From Amoeboaphelidium protococcarum (lineage: Eukaryota; Aphelidiomycota; Aphelidea): a stretch of DNA of 64,000 bases. The stretch lies in assembly GCA_023515745.1 (NCBI GenBank), contig JALECJ010000255.1, forward strand, positions 10,001 through 74,000. The letters run 5' to 3'. The position numbers and the translations under genes are program-made. Below the pieces are notes generated by a model. The model made no database searches, was not told the DNA's origin, and was given only the letters and a program-made list of their open reading frames with translations. Of this stretch, positions 22,701-34,400 are shown piece after piece. Every line of letters begins with the position of its first letter. Position 1 is the stretch's first letter.

Positions 22701-23169
22701 AACTGGATGACAGAATTTAAATTCCACCTTCTACAATCCTTAATTCGGCTTTAACAAACATGGAGTCGGAATACTCTTGTTTACGCTCATCAAACTTGAA
22801 GATCTAAACTTGATACTAGTTATCGCTCTAGTCCAGCTATATTGGCTCCTGAGCATCTTCCATCGTTGACTTTTCTACCTTTATGACACCGCCGTTATTA
22901 AGAATGGTGAAATATATCCAGTCATCATCTCGCAGTTCGGAACCCTCCGGTAGTATCACATCGGCTAGATGTCTACACTATTCAATACAATAAAAATAAT
23001 ACATTTTAAAAGGATGCTCATGATAACAATCTTACTACTTTTACTGTTGAAATTGATCTGAAAATGACTGAGGGTATTATACGGCAAGTTGTGGACCTTT
23101 GCCAGGCACATAATCTGCAACTAGAATGGCTTCAATAAACTATAATGACTACTGTTATGGTAAAGTCAT
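19792..23169 (-). CDS. AFI1: AFI1/MesA-like SPA-DENN domain polarity protein
   Basis: Exons 23169-23045 and 22972-19792 (72-base intron, GTAAAA...GTGTAG) give 1101 residues. Fungal Afi1/MesA proteins maintain the polarity axis and act with Arf3 at growth sites. The N terminus has EAILVADYVPGKGPQLAVQY, then ADVILPEGSELRDDDW, the Afi1 N-terminal pattern. The stabilisation-of-polarity-axis DENN core lies at about residues 350-480: SVLSERRILFLGAKKSAGEI, then LLSVSGYIAGAANPIFE with DWWDVIVDL. A helical region around residues 750-800 and a basic tail (GKKKKKIADHFNKSLRSLSK) complete it. It is extremely rich in TAA/TAG glutamines, dozens in all. The reading frame is unbroken by TGA and exon lengths sum to whole codons. 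Confidence 0.9.
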
Positions 23170-23635
23170 CGCTTTCTATATGTGAATGCTCTGCTGTATT
23201 TTGATAATTATCACCAAACAATCGATAAAGATGAAACAAGAAAACTTTGCGGTGAAACAACTTGATGGACTTGTGAAACCAGTTTGAAACCGGCGTGAAA
23301 CAACAATCACATCAAAGTGAAACATGATCTGTTTAGGAAGTCAGTTTCACCTGCGCATCTTCATTCAGTATACTACTACTCTCTCAAGTTGACATTATCT
23401 CTAAAATCTTGAATACGTTAATATTTCAAATTTATTTACTCATCTTACCAGGGCAGAAGATTGATTACGAGCACTTCGCATCTAAGCTCCCACTTGCTGT
23501 TGAGATCAACTCGTAATCAATCACGTAAGCGTAATCACCTTCCATCCGATCATTCAGTTCCACCTTGTCGTTCTTCTTAATTACAGTACTATTAGTATTT
23601 CGCAATATTAAGTACATTTTTTTGTTATAGATAAA
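23170..23635. promoter_or_regulatory. divergent intergenic region with GTGAAAC array
   Basis: Lies between the divergent AFI1 and lipase genes. Four GTGAAAC heptamers start at 23252, 23273, 23295 and 23317, spaced 21-22 bases, and an inverted copy (GTTTCAC) follows at 23344; ATGAAAC and TTGAAAC variants lie among them. The near-constant two-turn spacing suggests a transcription-factor array for AFI1. A minus-strand frame at 23625-23449 (MYLILRNTNSTVIKKNDKVE) ending at a GTAAGA donor could be an extra small gene but has no family match and would begin within 12 bases of the lipase start. Confidence 0.5.
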
Positions 23636-25123
23636 ATGATTCTACCTTTATAAATTCTGTATAGCATTGGCAAGTATTATACTAGTGGCCCACCGCGCAA
23701 GTCTTGGACACTTCGCTATTATCTGCACGTTGAGCTGATTAAGAACGCCCTGTCCATTGACAGTGCCCAGTCACTCACTTACACTGAATTTCTTCTACAT
23801 CTGAATGAGAAGAGGGGAAAGGTTGAGCAATTGGCTGGACTGTCTTTGCGTAGACTGAAGAATCTGTTCCCGGACTTGGATGTGACCTCGGTGTCTATAG
23901 CGAGATTAGATGAACAATTGAAGCGTATGGTGGGCGATGACGAACATTTCAGTGGCAAGTTGGTGAATGTGGGAAATTCGAATATACCTTTGAACGGTGA
24001 AATGTCATCGACACCCAATGCCAAGGACAGAGTCGCTCTTTATATTCATGGCGGTGCTCACATTTTAATGTCTATAAAATCTCATCGCAGAATGGCCGCT
24101 ATCGTCGCCTCACAGTATCAGATTCATGTTTTATCCATCGATTACCGTCTAAGTCCCGAGAATCCGTTCCCTTGTGCACTATTTGATTGTGTTGCCGCGT
24201 ACATTCATCTATTAAAGAATGGTGGCTATCAAAGTGATTAGATACTTTTAATGGGTGACTCTGCTGGTGGACATTTGGCGCTGACTCTGCTATTGTTCAT
24301 CAAGAATTATCGCAAAGAGCTGAGTGAAGCCTTTGGTGTCAATGTTGATCTTCCCCGTTGTGCTTGTCTATTCTCACCTTGGGGTGATGTGACTCTATCG
24401 CTGCCCTCTGTCGACATGAATCATGGTACGGATTATCTGCACAATCCAAAGGCCACCGTGTCTCCTATCCCAAGAGTTGGATTCTTCTACTGGCTAGGTG
24501 GAGCGGCCTTTGAAGATATGCACGATGAAGAGAAAGTGCGCCATGCCGAGTCAGAGATGAGAAGTAATCCGTACGTGTGTCCATCATTGTGTGGTTAGTT
24601 TGATGGTATGCCGCCAATGTTGTTGCAATGTGGCTCCGCTGAATTGTTAATGTCCGATTCCATAGCTGTGTACGTGTTGAATCAGTTTCCGGCTGATGAC
24701 GATGCCGCTGGTAAAAAGGTGAAAGCTTGTGAGAAGGTTATCATGTAAACTGCCGAGATGACGAGAGATGTCATTGAGAAGCATGAGATGGATCATGGTA
24801 ACGATAATGTTGATGTTGATCAATAGGAACTGCGTGACAATTCTGACGAGGGACAGCAATTGGAAAATGTTGCCAGAAATGTCGAGATTCAGTCTGGTCA
24901 CAAAGGAACTATCAGAGTGGAAATCTATCATGAGATGGTGCATGCTTTCCAGTGTCTTGATATGGGAAGTGTCACTGATTGGGCCTTGACTAATGGCGGC
25001 AAATTTGTTGAGAATTGCTTTAGTCAGCCTGACCAATTGGAATTTGGTATTCACTACAATAACTATCACAAGGACGTGGACAAGGTGACCCCATATCATC
25101 ATCTATCCAAGAGCGAAGAGTGA
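23636..25123 (+). CDS. hormone-sensitive-lipase-type alpha/beta hydrolase
   Basis: A 495-residue alpha/beta hydrolase fold-3 enzyme (HSL/steryl-acetyl hydrolase group), cleaving carboxyl esters. The oxyanion-hole motif IHGGAH is near residue 138, the nucleophile elbow GDSAGGHLAL places the catalytic serine at 209, and HEMVHAFQ supplies the catalytic histidine at about 436, matching the family's HGMPHAF-like motif. TAG at 24239 precedes ILLMGDSAGG and reads as glutamine; TAA/TAG also occur near 24596, 24746 and 24822. ATG at 23636 is the first in frame, but it follows a TTATAG that could be an acceptor, so a 5' exon may be missing. Convergent with SEC5, 91 bases between stops. Confidence 0.88.
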
Positions 25124-25214
25124 ATATATCATTGGTTATGTTCTAAATGATGTGTGAAATATTACAAATACGAGAATCAGATTGTTATAATTAGGTATAA
25201 TATTAACCAAATTT

Positions 25215-27932
25215 TCATTCAAGACATTTTAATAGGATTCCACAACTCTTCTTCCACTATTTTAGTGCGGCATTGATGCTATCCTAATAATCCTTGTCCA
25301 GATCACCACCGCGGTTCAACTCTGAGTAATTCACCTTCAACACATGAAATATGGCATCAAAAACCAGTTGACCATCCCCATGCATAAGAGTAGAAGATGA
25401 TCCTATAGATATTTATAGAGCAGAGACATCAGTGAATGCTTGAACGCATAATGATTCGGTCCAACAGTCTATACGGCACAGCAGTTCGTAGACGTGCTTG
25501 ATTACATTGCAACAAACTTGCTTAATCACAACGCAATAAACAGGCTACTCTTCTCCACCACCACCACCAGCCTTTCTGGAACCAACCATCTTGGTATCAG
25601 ATTACAGCATTATTATCATAAGCAGTACCTAATTGACATAATTCGATACATTGAGATCTTTATGAAGTTGCTATGGATGACTATTGCCAGTGGATAAGGA
25701 GGACGAGTTTAAAATCTATTCAATCGGTCTGAGTAAATGATGAACAGCTTTCTACACGTAAGTCTTAAGAAGCATCTAACTAGCGTCTATGATCAGCTTC
25801 AATTCTTTAGATGTAATAATAGAAAATTTCGTCTCCAAAGTGTCAAACAGCTGCGGTATTAATGCTTTAATCAAGGTGGACAAGTCTTCCAGCAAAGCAA
25901 CAGCGGTATACTTGATCTATTTCTGTCTACCACCTGCACCATCAGATTATTTTTTACCGCAAGATGAATGCTCTTGTGCCACATTAAATTGACAATCAAG
26001 TTGGAGATTTAATCCATCAAGGAAGATATAGAAGCACTTTAGTGTCTTTTCCTTTACGGCAGCCAAACAACTCTACTATGGCGAAGATTACTTATCTTCA
26101 TCATCATCACCAGTCTATATACTGAGCTTCTTCAAGGGCAATATCGAATCAATTTCACCAAGACACTATACGGTGCTGTGCATTAACTGATTAAACTACT
26201 GCAACGATTAACTGGCGACATATGGAGAATAGAGATGCGGAATAGGAGATGCCCAACTTGAGATCACGTATTAAACAGCAGACAGAGTCAAATTCTACAA
26301 GATATCCTTATCTTTAGTCTCCAGCTGTTGTAGAAGCATCTTATACTTCTTGTTCTGCTCCGGAGACTTTACTTACTAGCCGGTGATAAATTAGCGCACC
26401 ACTTGTACACTTTATTCCATCTATGACTTTACAATTCCAAGAGCCTTAGGAATCATATTATAAGCTGCCACATTGGACTGACGCAAATGTTCAGTGAAAG
26501 CTTTCATAAACACAAAAGATTATCGATTTTAAATTAAATCAACAAATTCCCAGTGAAAATCCCTTTAAATTACTTTAAATGGTTCCTTTAAAATATCTAT
26601 AAATCTGGTGCGCAATTCACATAGCTAAATAATAAATTTATCAATAGACCCCTAATCCACATGCAAATACTCTCCATTGGTATACATTTAACAGAGTTCC
26701 AAGTAGGAGTCAACCATCATATTGGTAGAATCACAAAAGCTCTATAGCCACTACAAGGTGAGAGAATACCCTCTACTAGCAAAGCGACTTTAGCCTTGAG
26801 AATTCACAAAACTCTTCACTGAGGTGATAGATTATAATTAAGTCTAGTGACCATGAGACACGGAAGAATTAAAATACTACTCGGCCAGCTGTTCCATGTC
26901 CAGTAAGTACTCGGAATGACATTTATCAATTCCAGCTTGTATACTTTTCAATACCTACTCCAAATACTTTTATCCAAAATCTTTCAACCTGTCCAATTAA
27001 AGCAAAGCACACGTTAAACGTTCACCAACTGAACCAACACCCAAATCGAATTATTGACCACCAGAAGATTTATTACATATAGCCTCTAAAGCAGCTTACA
27101 AATAAGTCACCAATAGCATTTTCTGATCCCCGACTTGACTGTAAACACTTTTCAATGATGCATCTTCATTAGCGGAAATTTGCTCCTCACCTCTCGTGAT
27201 ATCACTAATCAATAGTTCCAATCGCTGCAATTCAACATTACCGAATAAAGATGAAGATTTCTAACCGCTCTAGATAAAACTTTGAATCACAGTGGGCAGA
27301 TTGAACAGATAAGAGTATTTGGATAGTGTGCCAATACTGTGACGGAGAGATCTCACCTTGAGACGGCGATCTATTATAGGACTATACATACCGTTCATGT
27401 ACTACAGGGTGGTGTTGACACTAGAATTGACATCCAGCAACGCATGAGACAGCTCACTTTCACCACTCCCACTAGAAGGAGAAGAATATGCCTATGGTTG
27501 TACTGGACGCCCTTTTACTTGCTGCTATTATTACGATTATTATTATTATTTACTCAAAATATTAGCGTAAACTGAATCTACAGAGCCTTTGGCCATCACA
27601 AATTCATCGAAACAATCCTTGACAAGTTCACGCAGAGAAATCTCCTGTTTACTAGTCTCCAACTCCAATCTCTCCACCAACTCTGTGAACATTTACTCAT
27701 ACGTATACTCTTTATAATCACTTACAGACTCCATTACTAACTATAAACCTTCATTCTTATTATTATTATTATTACTATTACTGTTATCTAGACTCGGCAT
27801 GGCAGCATTGGAAATAGTTGGGACAATTGCAGCATCAGCTTCAGGCACTACTTCAGACCAATATTAAACATCATTAACATTACTCAAACGATAGAATGAG
27901 CAAAGTTCAGAATCTTTTAACAGTGAAGTCAT
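25215..27932 (-). CDS. SEC5: exocyst complex subunit Sec5 (EXOC2)
   Basis: An intronless 905-residue protein, typical in size for fungal Sec5. The exocyst tethers secretory vesicles to the plasma membrane. Recognition rests on the N-terminal block SLRELVKDCFDEFVMAKGSVD, which matches the Sec5 start, and on the long helical body with FDTLETKFSIITSKELKLI and YELLCRIDCWTESLCVQAFT near the C terminus. After ANILSK the protein has a glutamine run coded TAA TAA TAA TAA then TAA TAA TAG, so a trinucleotide repeat of stop-like codons is inside the gene. It fits functionally with AFI1, TRAPPC2L, MSS4 and Rab21 in this window. Start is the first ATG after upstream stops. Confidence 0.85.
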
Positions 27933-28159
27933 ATTCTTAAAATATATACTTCAACAAGTTTTAAAATATTTTAGTTTTATGATGATGTTGAAAGACAGCA
28001 GAATAAGAGTAAAAGGAATTTACTTTACTCGTCAAAGCAGAATGAAAGAGAAAGACAAATAACGCGGCTTTAAACTGAGAACCCATAAAGTAGGATAAGC
28101 AGTTGTAAAATGATATGTAATTCAATCAAATAAATAACAATAATCATAATAATTATAAT

Positions 28160-28402
28160 TCATTGTTCAGATTTAAAATACTTCCATTGTTCAGGGAGAG
28201 GCGCTTGAGAACTATCAGATTAGAAGCTTTTATTTTCCAGAATAATCTCACTCAACGTCACTTCATCCTACAGGTCAGATAAAGCAGCAGTTTCCGCCTA
28301 CTGCTTCGCGTACTTGCCCATAACGCTTCGGTATGCATAACCTTCCGGCATCTTTGCAATATTCTGCGCCAATTTAGTAATGAGCTCTTTCCTCGCAAGC
28401 AT
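28160..28402 (-). CDS. NDUFA5-like complex I subunit
   Basis: An 80-residue protein starting MLARKELITKLAQNIAKMPE, then GYAYRSVMGKYAK, and ending PLPEQWKYFKSEQ. The order of a basic helix, a 'MPxxYAYR' turn and a terminal QWK motif resembles NDUFA5 (B13), a matrix-arm accessory subunit of mitochondrial complex I, which is longer (about 115 residues). The assignment is therefore tentative. Three glutamines are TAG/TAA. It lies alone between SEC5 and a divergent membrane-protein gene. NDUFA6, another complex I subunit, is encoded at 39.6 kb. Confidence 0.55.
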
Positions 28403-28687
28403 TCTTTAATTGTCTTTATGTTGATAGATTAGTCAATTCTAAGCTATAATTTAATCTCAAAGCCTCAATGTTGGAAGAAAGAAAGAGAAATGTTTAGGCG
28501 CACATCGTCTGAAGGAATTATTAGACTGCGCTGGAGGAAAGTTTCTCACAAACTATCTCTCTCTCTCTCTCACTTACTCAACACGCGATCGCAAGCAAAG
28601 TGATGACGCGCGCATTGTTTCAACCTTCAATCAATATAAAATATATACTCGATGAAGCTAATTAAAATTCATTGTAGAACCAAGAAC

Positions 28688-29892
28688 ATGGCTGTTGATA
28701 GAAGGTAGTAGGCTGATTGGAATGCTCAAGTCAATCAAAAACATTAATTTACATTGGTATATCTATATTTAGGAATATGGCGACAGATCTATTTCTGGAT
28801 TTGCGGAGATTTGAGATGTGTATTTTGTTACAGTGTACCTTATTACCCGACAGATATTCGGATTTCTATTCTATTGTCGGCAAAATGTACTGGACAATCT
28901 GTGTAGCTACTATATTTTCGCTGGCTATACTGGTTGATTTCGCGAGATTCTGTCGCGTCCATCATCTCTAGTAAACTGATTAGTCCTTATCTACAACGGC
29001 AACAACGACAACCAAGTCATGGCGTTCAATATTCCGCACTGTATTTGACAAGCTGATTATCTTAATGCATCTGTCGCTATTACTGGCTGTTATCAGTAAT
29101 GGTCTCCTCTATGACTGGTACTTGGATGCCTAAAATTATAATCCTCCGATAGATATTACAACCGCCACATCTGCAGATCTCATCACACTACGATGCCTAT
29201 CATATGTGTCAATGTTTGGCGTCAACTTGTCTTATATTGTCTACATCACCCTTCGCAGTCAGGCGTTTGTCGAGAATCGCGTTGTTGCATGTGTTGTGTT
29301 GTTTCTGGCGCAATTGAGCTTTGTATTAGGCATCTTAAGTTGCATGCTTCAGGTCGCTCTGTTCATTCTACCATCTTTGCCATAATATCTCAGTGGTATC
29401 TTGACTGCATTCAGCTCTGTTAATGGAATTCTCCTGTTTTCGGTGGACTTCACGTACCTAGTGAGCATCATTGTGTACCTGAAGAAACTGTAGAAAGCAG
29501 TAGAATCACCCAATTCAGCAACGTACATAGTTATAGCGCGGCATAATAGATATACCGTGTCACTGTCTCTAATGGGTGGCCTCACTGTTGGCCTGTCATC
29601 ATTGGCGCCGTCTGTAGCGATGGAATACGTGATAAAAACTATTGGATGTTGCATAGTATTTTCGTTTATATTGATTATCGTCTAAATGAAGAAGGCGATC
29701 AGTAACATTCAGAACAGGTCCAAATTTGTTCCTTCCACCTAGCCATACGCTCAAGGACATTAAAATAAAAGTATTGCTGCTGAAGGTGTCTGCTCTTCTA
29801 TTATTACCGTGGATAGTGCGGGAAATAATCGTGATGTTCCCGTAGTTAGCAAGTTTGCGACAACCGACAATGTAGTGTCTATCAACGTTTGA
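28688..29892 (+). CDS. seven-transmembrane protein of unknown function
   Basis: Exons 28688-28704 (17 bases) and 28773-29892 with a 68-base intron (GTAGTA...ATTTAG) encode 378 residues. Seven hydrophobic helices are apparent, for example WTICVATIFSLAILVDF, LIILMHLSLLLAVISNG, YVSMFGVNLSYIVYI, ACVVLFLAQLSFVLGIL, NGILLFSVDFTYLVSII, LSLMGGLTVGLSSLAP and IGCCIVFSFILIIV. The N terminus is short and the roughly 60-residue tail is polar, the plan of a rhodopsin-like receptor, but no GPCR family motif (DRY, NPxxY) was seen. TAA/TAG glutamines occur throughout. It could be a lineage-specific receptor or a transporter. Its first exon is unusually short and could be misplaced. Confidence 0.7.
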
Positions 29893-29988
29893 ACCAATGA
29901 TGGTGTAATCTATCCTTAACCATTCGATTGAAACGAGATCTAATACATATACATTTTAAGTGATAAATAGTATACTCGCGCATTTGAA

Positions 29989-31008
29989 TCACTTTTTAAT
30001 CTTTTTAGAATTCAATAACTTTGATGAAGGACATTCAGTAGACAGTATACAAATATCACACTTGCGCATAGATGCTCTGGGAAGACACACTACTTGACCA
30101 TGTCCAACCAGCACGGTGTTTATTTCAGTCCAGAACTCTTAAGGCACGAACGATTCCAGGCACGCTCGCGTCACTTCAGGATCATCAAACTTTGGTACAA
30201 GTTCACCGCCATTGATGTTGCTACTACTAGACTTGTATGGACTCCATTTTAAGCGCGCCGAGATCCTGTGGACGTGAGTATCCACACCAATACCCACACA
30301 ATTGTTCCATGCATGTGACATTGCTAGATAAGCCATCTTCGGGCCTATACCTGGTAGTTTCATCATATCCTCGGCCGTAGCTGGTATATCATTATTATAA
30401 TCAGAAGCCAAAATAGACGATAATCGTATGAGATTTTTAGTTTTCACATTATGAAATCCAACCATCTTGATCGCCTCATGAACTTGGTCTTGAGAGCTTG
30501 CTAACAGATCTGAAATGTTGAGACCAATCTATTTATTACACAACTGATGCAGATTACCGATAGCCTGCGCGGTTAACTCATCTCGCGTCTGACTGCTTAG
30601 TAATAGGCTGACCAGTATCTAATATCGTCTAACATTAGCCGGGACATTATATATATTCAGCGATGAACATCCAACAGTATCAACAGGCGGCTAGGATGGA
30701 TACTATACCTTAGCGGGATCAATATAATCAGCGTACGGAGATGTAAGATAATTAAAACGCCAATCTCTCAGTTTCACGTACAAGTTTCGCCACTGTTTCT
30801 CGCTGGGTGGCACAAAGTCATTCAATGCTCTGACAATTTTTTGAGGACTCTTCTTAGTTAGCATTACATCACTGACTTGAGTTTTGGTAATCTTTTAATC
30901 TTTGATGACGATAGATTTCGAGTTGGATTATACCACAGCAGAATGTTATTCTTCCTCAATCTGAATGTCAATCTTGCGCCTTTTACGCGTCGGTGTCTAC
31001 GTAGCCAT
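29989..31008 (-). CDS. NTG1: endonuclease III homologue (DNA glycosylase/AP lyase)
   Basis: A 339-residue bifunctional glycosylase that removes oxidised pyrimidines in nuclear or mitochondrial base excision repair. The N terminus carries a basic NLS-like TPTRKRRKI. The catalytic core has LLSSQTRDELTAQAI, the helix-hairpin-helix LPGIGPKMAYLAM with the catalytic lysine, and GVDTHVHRISARLKW with the catalytic aspartate. The C-terminal iron-sulfur region reads VVCLPRASMRKCDIC then ECPSS; the first two cysteines are eight residues apart, whereas bacterial and human enzymes have six. Under the standard code the protein would be cut at several TAA/TAG positions. Intronless; divergent from the NOX gene. 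Confidence 0.93.
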
Positions 31009-31467
31009 CTCTCGTACTGCTTAACAATGACGTTTAGCTCTCTCTTACGCTGTGCACCTTTTGAAGAATACTAAAAGAAAGTTCGAAACAGACTTTGAGT
31101 CAAAAGAACTAGATCAGTATTTCAACAGATCGCGGTCTTTAAAACGACTCTAATGAAAAAAGCTACGATAAAATGAATTTATCACATACCTTATAATGGT
31201 GAAAAAAAGCCGAATAGCATACTAGTCATCTAAATTCTATTCTACTGTTTGATCGATTCTGTTTCGAAACGGGGATTGTTCACGGAAGTTGACGGGCGAA
31301 CGAACGAACGGATGAGCAAACGAGCGACAAATCAATCAAACAGCAAACAAACCATAGACGGCGATAACACTTCCCTGCACTCCTGCAACTACTCTCGTCA
31401 TTGTTCTCTCCTTTGTAAACTTTACTCTTGAAGATACTAAAGAGAGGGCTAGTGATCTATCATACTG
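31009..31467. promoter_or_regulatory. divergent promoter region NTG1 / DD3-3-NOX
   Basis: 459 bases between divergent start codons. It has a short run of imperfect GAAC/AAAC/AATC tetranucleotide repeats (about 31291-31350) and the palindromic GTTTCGAAAC at 31258-31267. No gene is seen. Confidence 0.5.
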
Positions 31468-34400
31468 ATGTTAGATTTGAAACTTCTTCTTTCTCTGTCC
31501 CTATTGCTGTTGGTCAGCAAGGTTGGTGGCGATTGTTACATGAACAATCCTCGTGGTTCAAACAATAAGCTGAATGAGCAGAGCAATAACGTCAACAACG
31601 ATAACCGCCTGTTTGATTCGTAGAATAATGGAAATGCTGGCTATCAGGTGGGTGATAAGTGTATCCCCAATTGTCTGGATGATAATAATCAGTACCAGCC
31701 TGGGTATGAAGGTGCCGGACAGGGTGTGATGCAGTTTTATGAAGGCTCCGAGATTCCCATCGAATGGTACAATCAACACGGCTTGTAAGATGCCAAGCTA
31801 AACTCTCAGATCATTATTTAGTACATGTGCGATGACAATGAAATGTCTGATAACATTCGAGATGGTACCACCACGTAGACTATTCCACTGGACTAGAATA
31901 ATCCTAATCTGCTCTCTTTTGGTCAGCACGAATCTTTCAAGTATTACAATCTGTGCACATTGCGTCAGAGAAATACGAGATTGTTCACGGCTGATTAGAA
32001 CCTGCAAGGCCAATCGGCTATATATACACGCCAAGGTAGTAATGGCGAGAGATATGGCTATGAGTGTCCTGAAGAGAGGGACTATTATCCTTACTGGCAT
32101 CCATCTCCGTGGAGAGATGTGTTTGTTTGTACCAACACGCCATCCATGTGTCCGTACTATCAGAGCGAGAGTCAGAATGTGATGAGTAAAGGTAACTGTT
32201 CCATGCCAGAGTACAACAACCAGTATGATTGCACTTACAACAAAGGCACTTGGACTCAGGTTGAGCCATGGAACCAGCCACCTCCTCTGTGTTCAGCTTG
32301 TCCCGTCACCAGAAATAACAATAATGGTAATGCTTATGGATCTCAGCCGCCAACCTTCAACTGGGTGGTTCCTCAAGGTGTCCATAAGGATGGTGCTAGC
32401 TGTGTGATTCGTATCCGCTACAACATCAGTACTGCCGACTATGACGGATGGAATACGGATTCCAAATCTAATTCAGGCGCATCTCCCATCAAGACTAATC
32501 CTACTGCAGATTTCCTCGGATATGGTACTAATGTCTCCGGTCCGTTGAGACTGGCCATTAATACCGCTCAGTTTGGCCGCACCTTTGAAGATAGAAGTCA
32601 CAAGTTTATTATTAAGAAGAGACCGAATAATCTGAGCTGTGGACTCCGCTCCCCGAATTGTAGAATTGTGAATTTGAATGTTCGCGGTCGCAGAGGAAAC
32701 ATCCAGTAAACTTATCCAAGTGTCGAGTATGATTTCATCCCAACTGTGGTTAATGTATCTCGCGGTGATTATTTGCACGTTCAGTTTGTCGGATCTGATG
32801 CTAACCAGGCAGGTAATGCTGGTAATGGCAAAGATGGTACTGATCGTAATAATTTGGTGCTGATGTCCAACTGGGCCAAGAATTATCCTTTGAACTTGAA
32901 TCCTGTTAATCAGTAGGCACCTACTCATTTCACCAATGATGTTAATGCTATCATCAGTATGGCTTTCTTGAATTAGACTGGCTGTGACATTAACACCAAT
33001 GACCAGAATGCGGAGAACAATTGTAAAGTGTTGAATGCAGCGCCTGCGTATTATGATGTTGGATTGGTGAGAGTGGATAATACTGGCAAGTTTTATATAA
33101 TGAGCACTCGTAATAATGCTTTCACCAATCGGGAGTAGAAGGGCCTGATCATTGTGACGGAGGATGCCGTCACTGTGGGAGCTGGTATTGGAGTTGCTGT
33201 GGTTGGTGTTGCTGCTTTCGCTTTCATTGGCCTGCTTGGCTTCCGTTATGCCAAGAAGCATCCAGAGGCTAAATTGCTTAATCGTGTCTATGGTACGAAT
33301 AAAGCTATCATCACAGCTGAGTTTGATGATGATGAGAATGTGGCTGGTTCTGCACACGCACTTAATACTGCAAAGGCGCCAATGTCTGAGCGATATCCAC
33401 TGATTGGACGTATGGTTGATTATTATGAGTGGAATCAGGTGTCCATCTGGTTTAATACTTTGTACACGCTGTGTAATCTTGTGATGTTCCTGTACGGATA
33501 CTTTATTAGTGTCGGTGTTGATTCTGCACCATATTTTGTATTCGCCAAGGGATTCGGCAAGATGCTCGATTTTAATCTATCCTTCATCTTGATTCCGGTT
33601 ATGCGTAATTTGCTATCCTTTCTACGCACCACCCCTCTGAATGAAGTGTTGCCGCTGGATGAGAACCTGGAGATTCATCGCAGAAGTGCCTATGTTATTG
33701 CGTTCTGTGCTATTGGACATATCACGTGTCACTACCTGGACTTTGAGTATTATCGCACCACAATTGCTGTGCCGGTGTATGTGAATGCTTTAGCTACGAG
33801 GCCTGGTATTACAGGATAGATTATTACCGGCATGTTCTTTATCATGTATGCAACTGCGCTTATTAAGAGAAAGATTTTCACCGTTTTTGGTAGAAGATTT
33901 GATGCTTATAAGATCTTTTTGAAGCTGCACAACCTGTGGATTCCTTGCTATGCTCTGCTGTGGATCCATGGCAGTCTGTTCTTCTCTTACTCAATGTTTC
34001 CGCTGGCTTTTATGTGCCTGGAGAAGTACATTCAGTATCGTCACACCAGATTGGATGTAAAGATTGTGGAGGCTAAAATGGTCGGTAAGGATGTGCTATC
34101 TCTTAAGATGGCTCTGGCTAGCAAGAAGACCAAGAAGTTTCATTATAAGGCCGGTTAGTATCTGTTTCTCAACTGTCCTGATATTTCGCCATCTGAGTAT
34201 CATCCATTCACGATCACTAGTGCTCCCGAAGACTCCGATTTCAGTTGCCACATCAGATGCAGATCTGACATGGATTGGACTTACCGTCTGAGACAGCGTC
34301 TTGGATTCGCAGATTCCACAGGAACGAGTGGTAAGGACATACCAGCTCGTAATGTGACTATTACTGAAGAGAACGCTTTGGATTTGCAGGCGCCAATGCT

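Noticed and set aside
28160-28402. Shadow frame
   Set aside because: Rejected as a shadow: the frame has a sensible start, complex I-like motifs and no competing gene, so it is kept as a tentative CDS.
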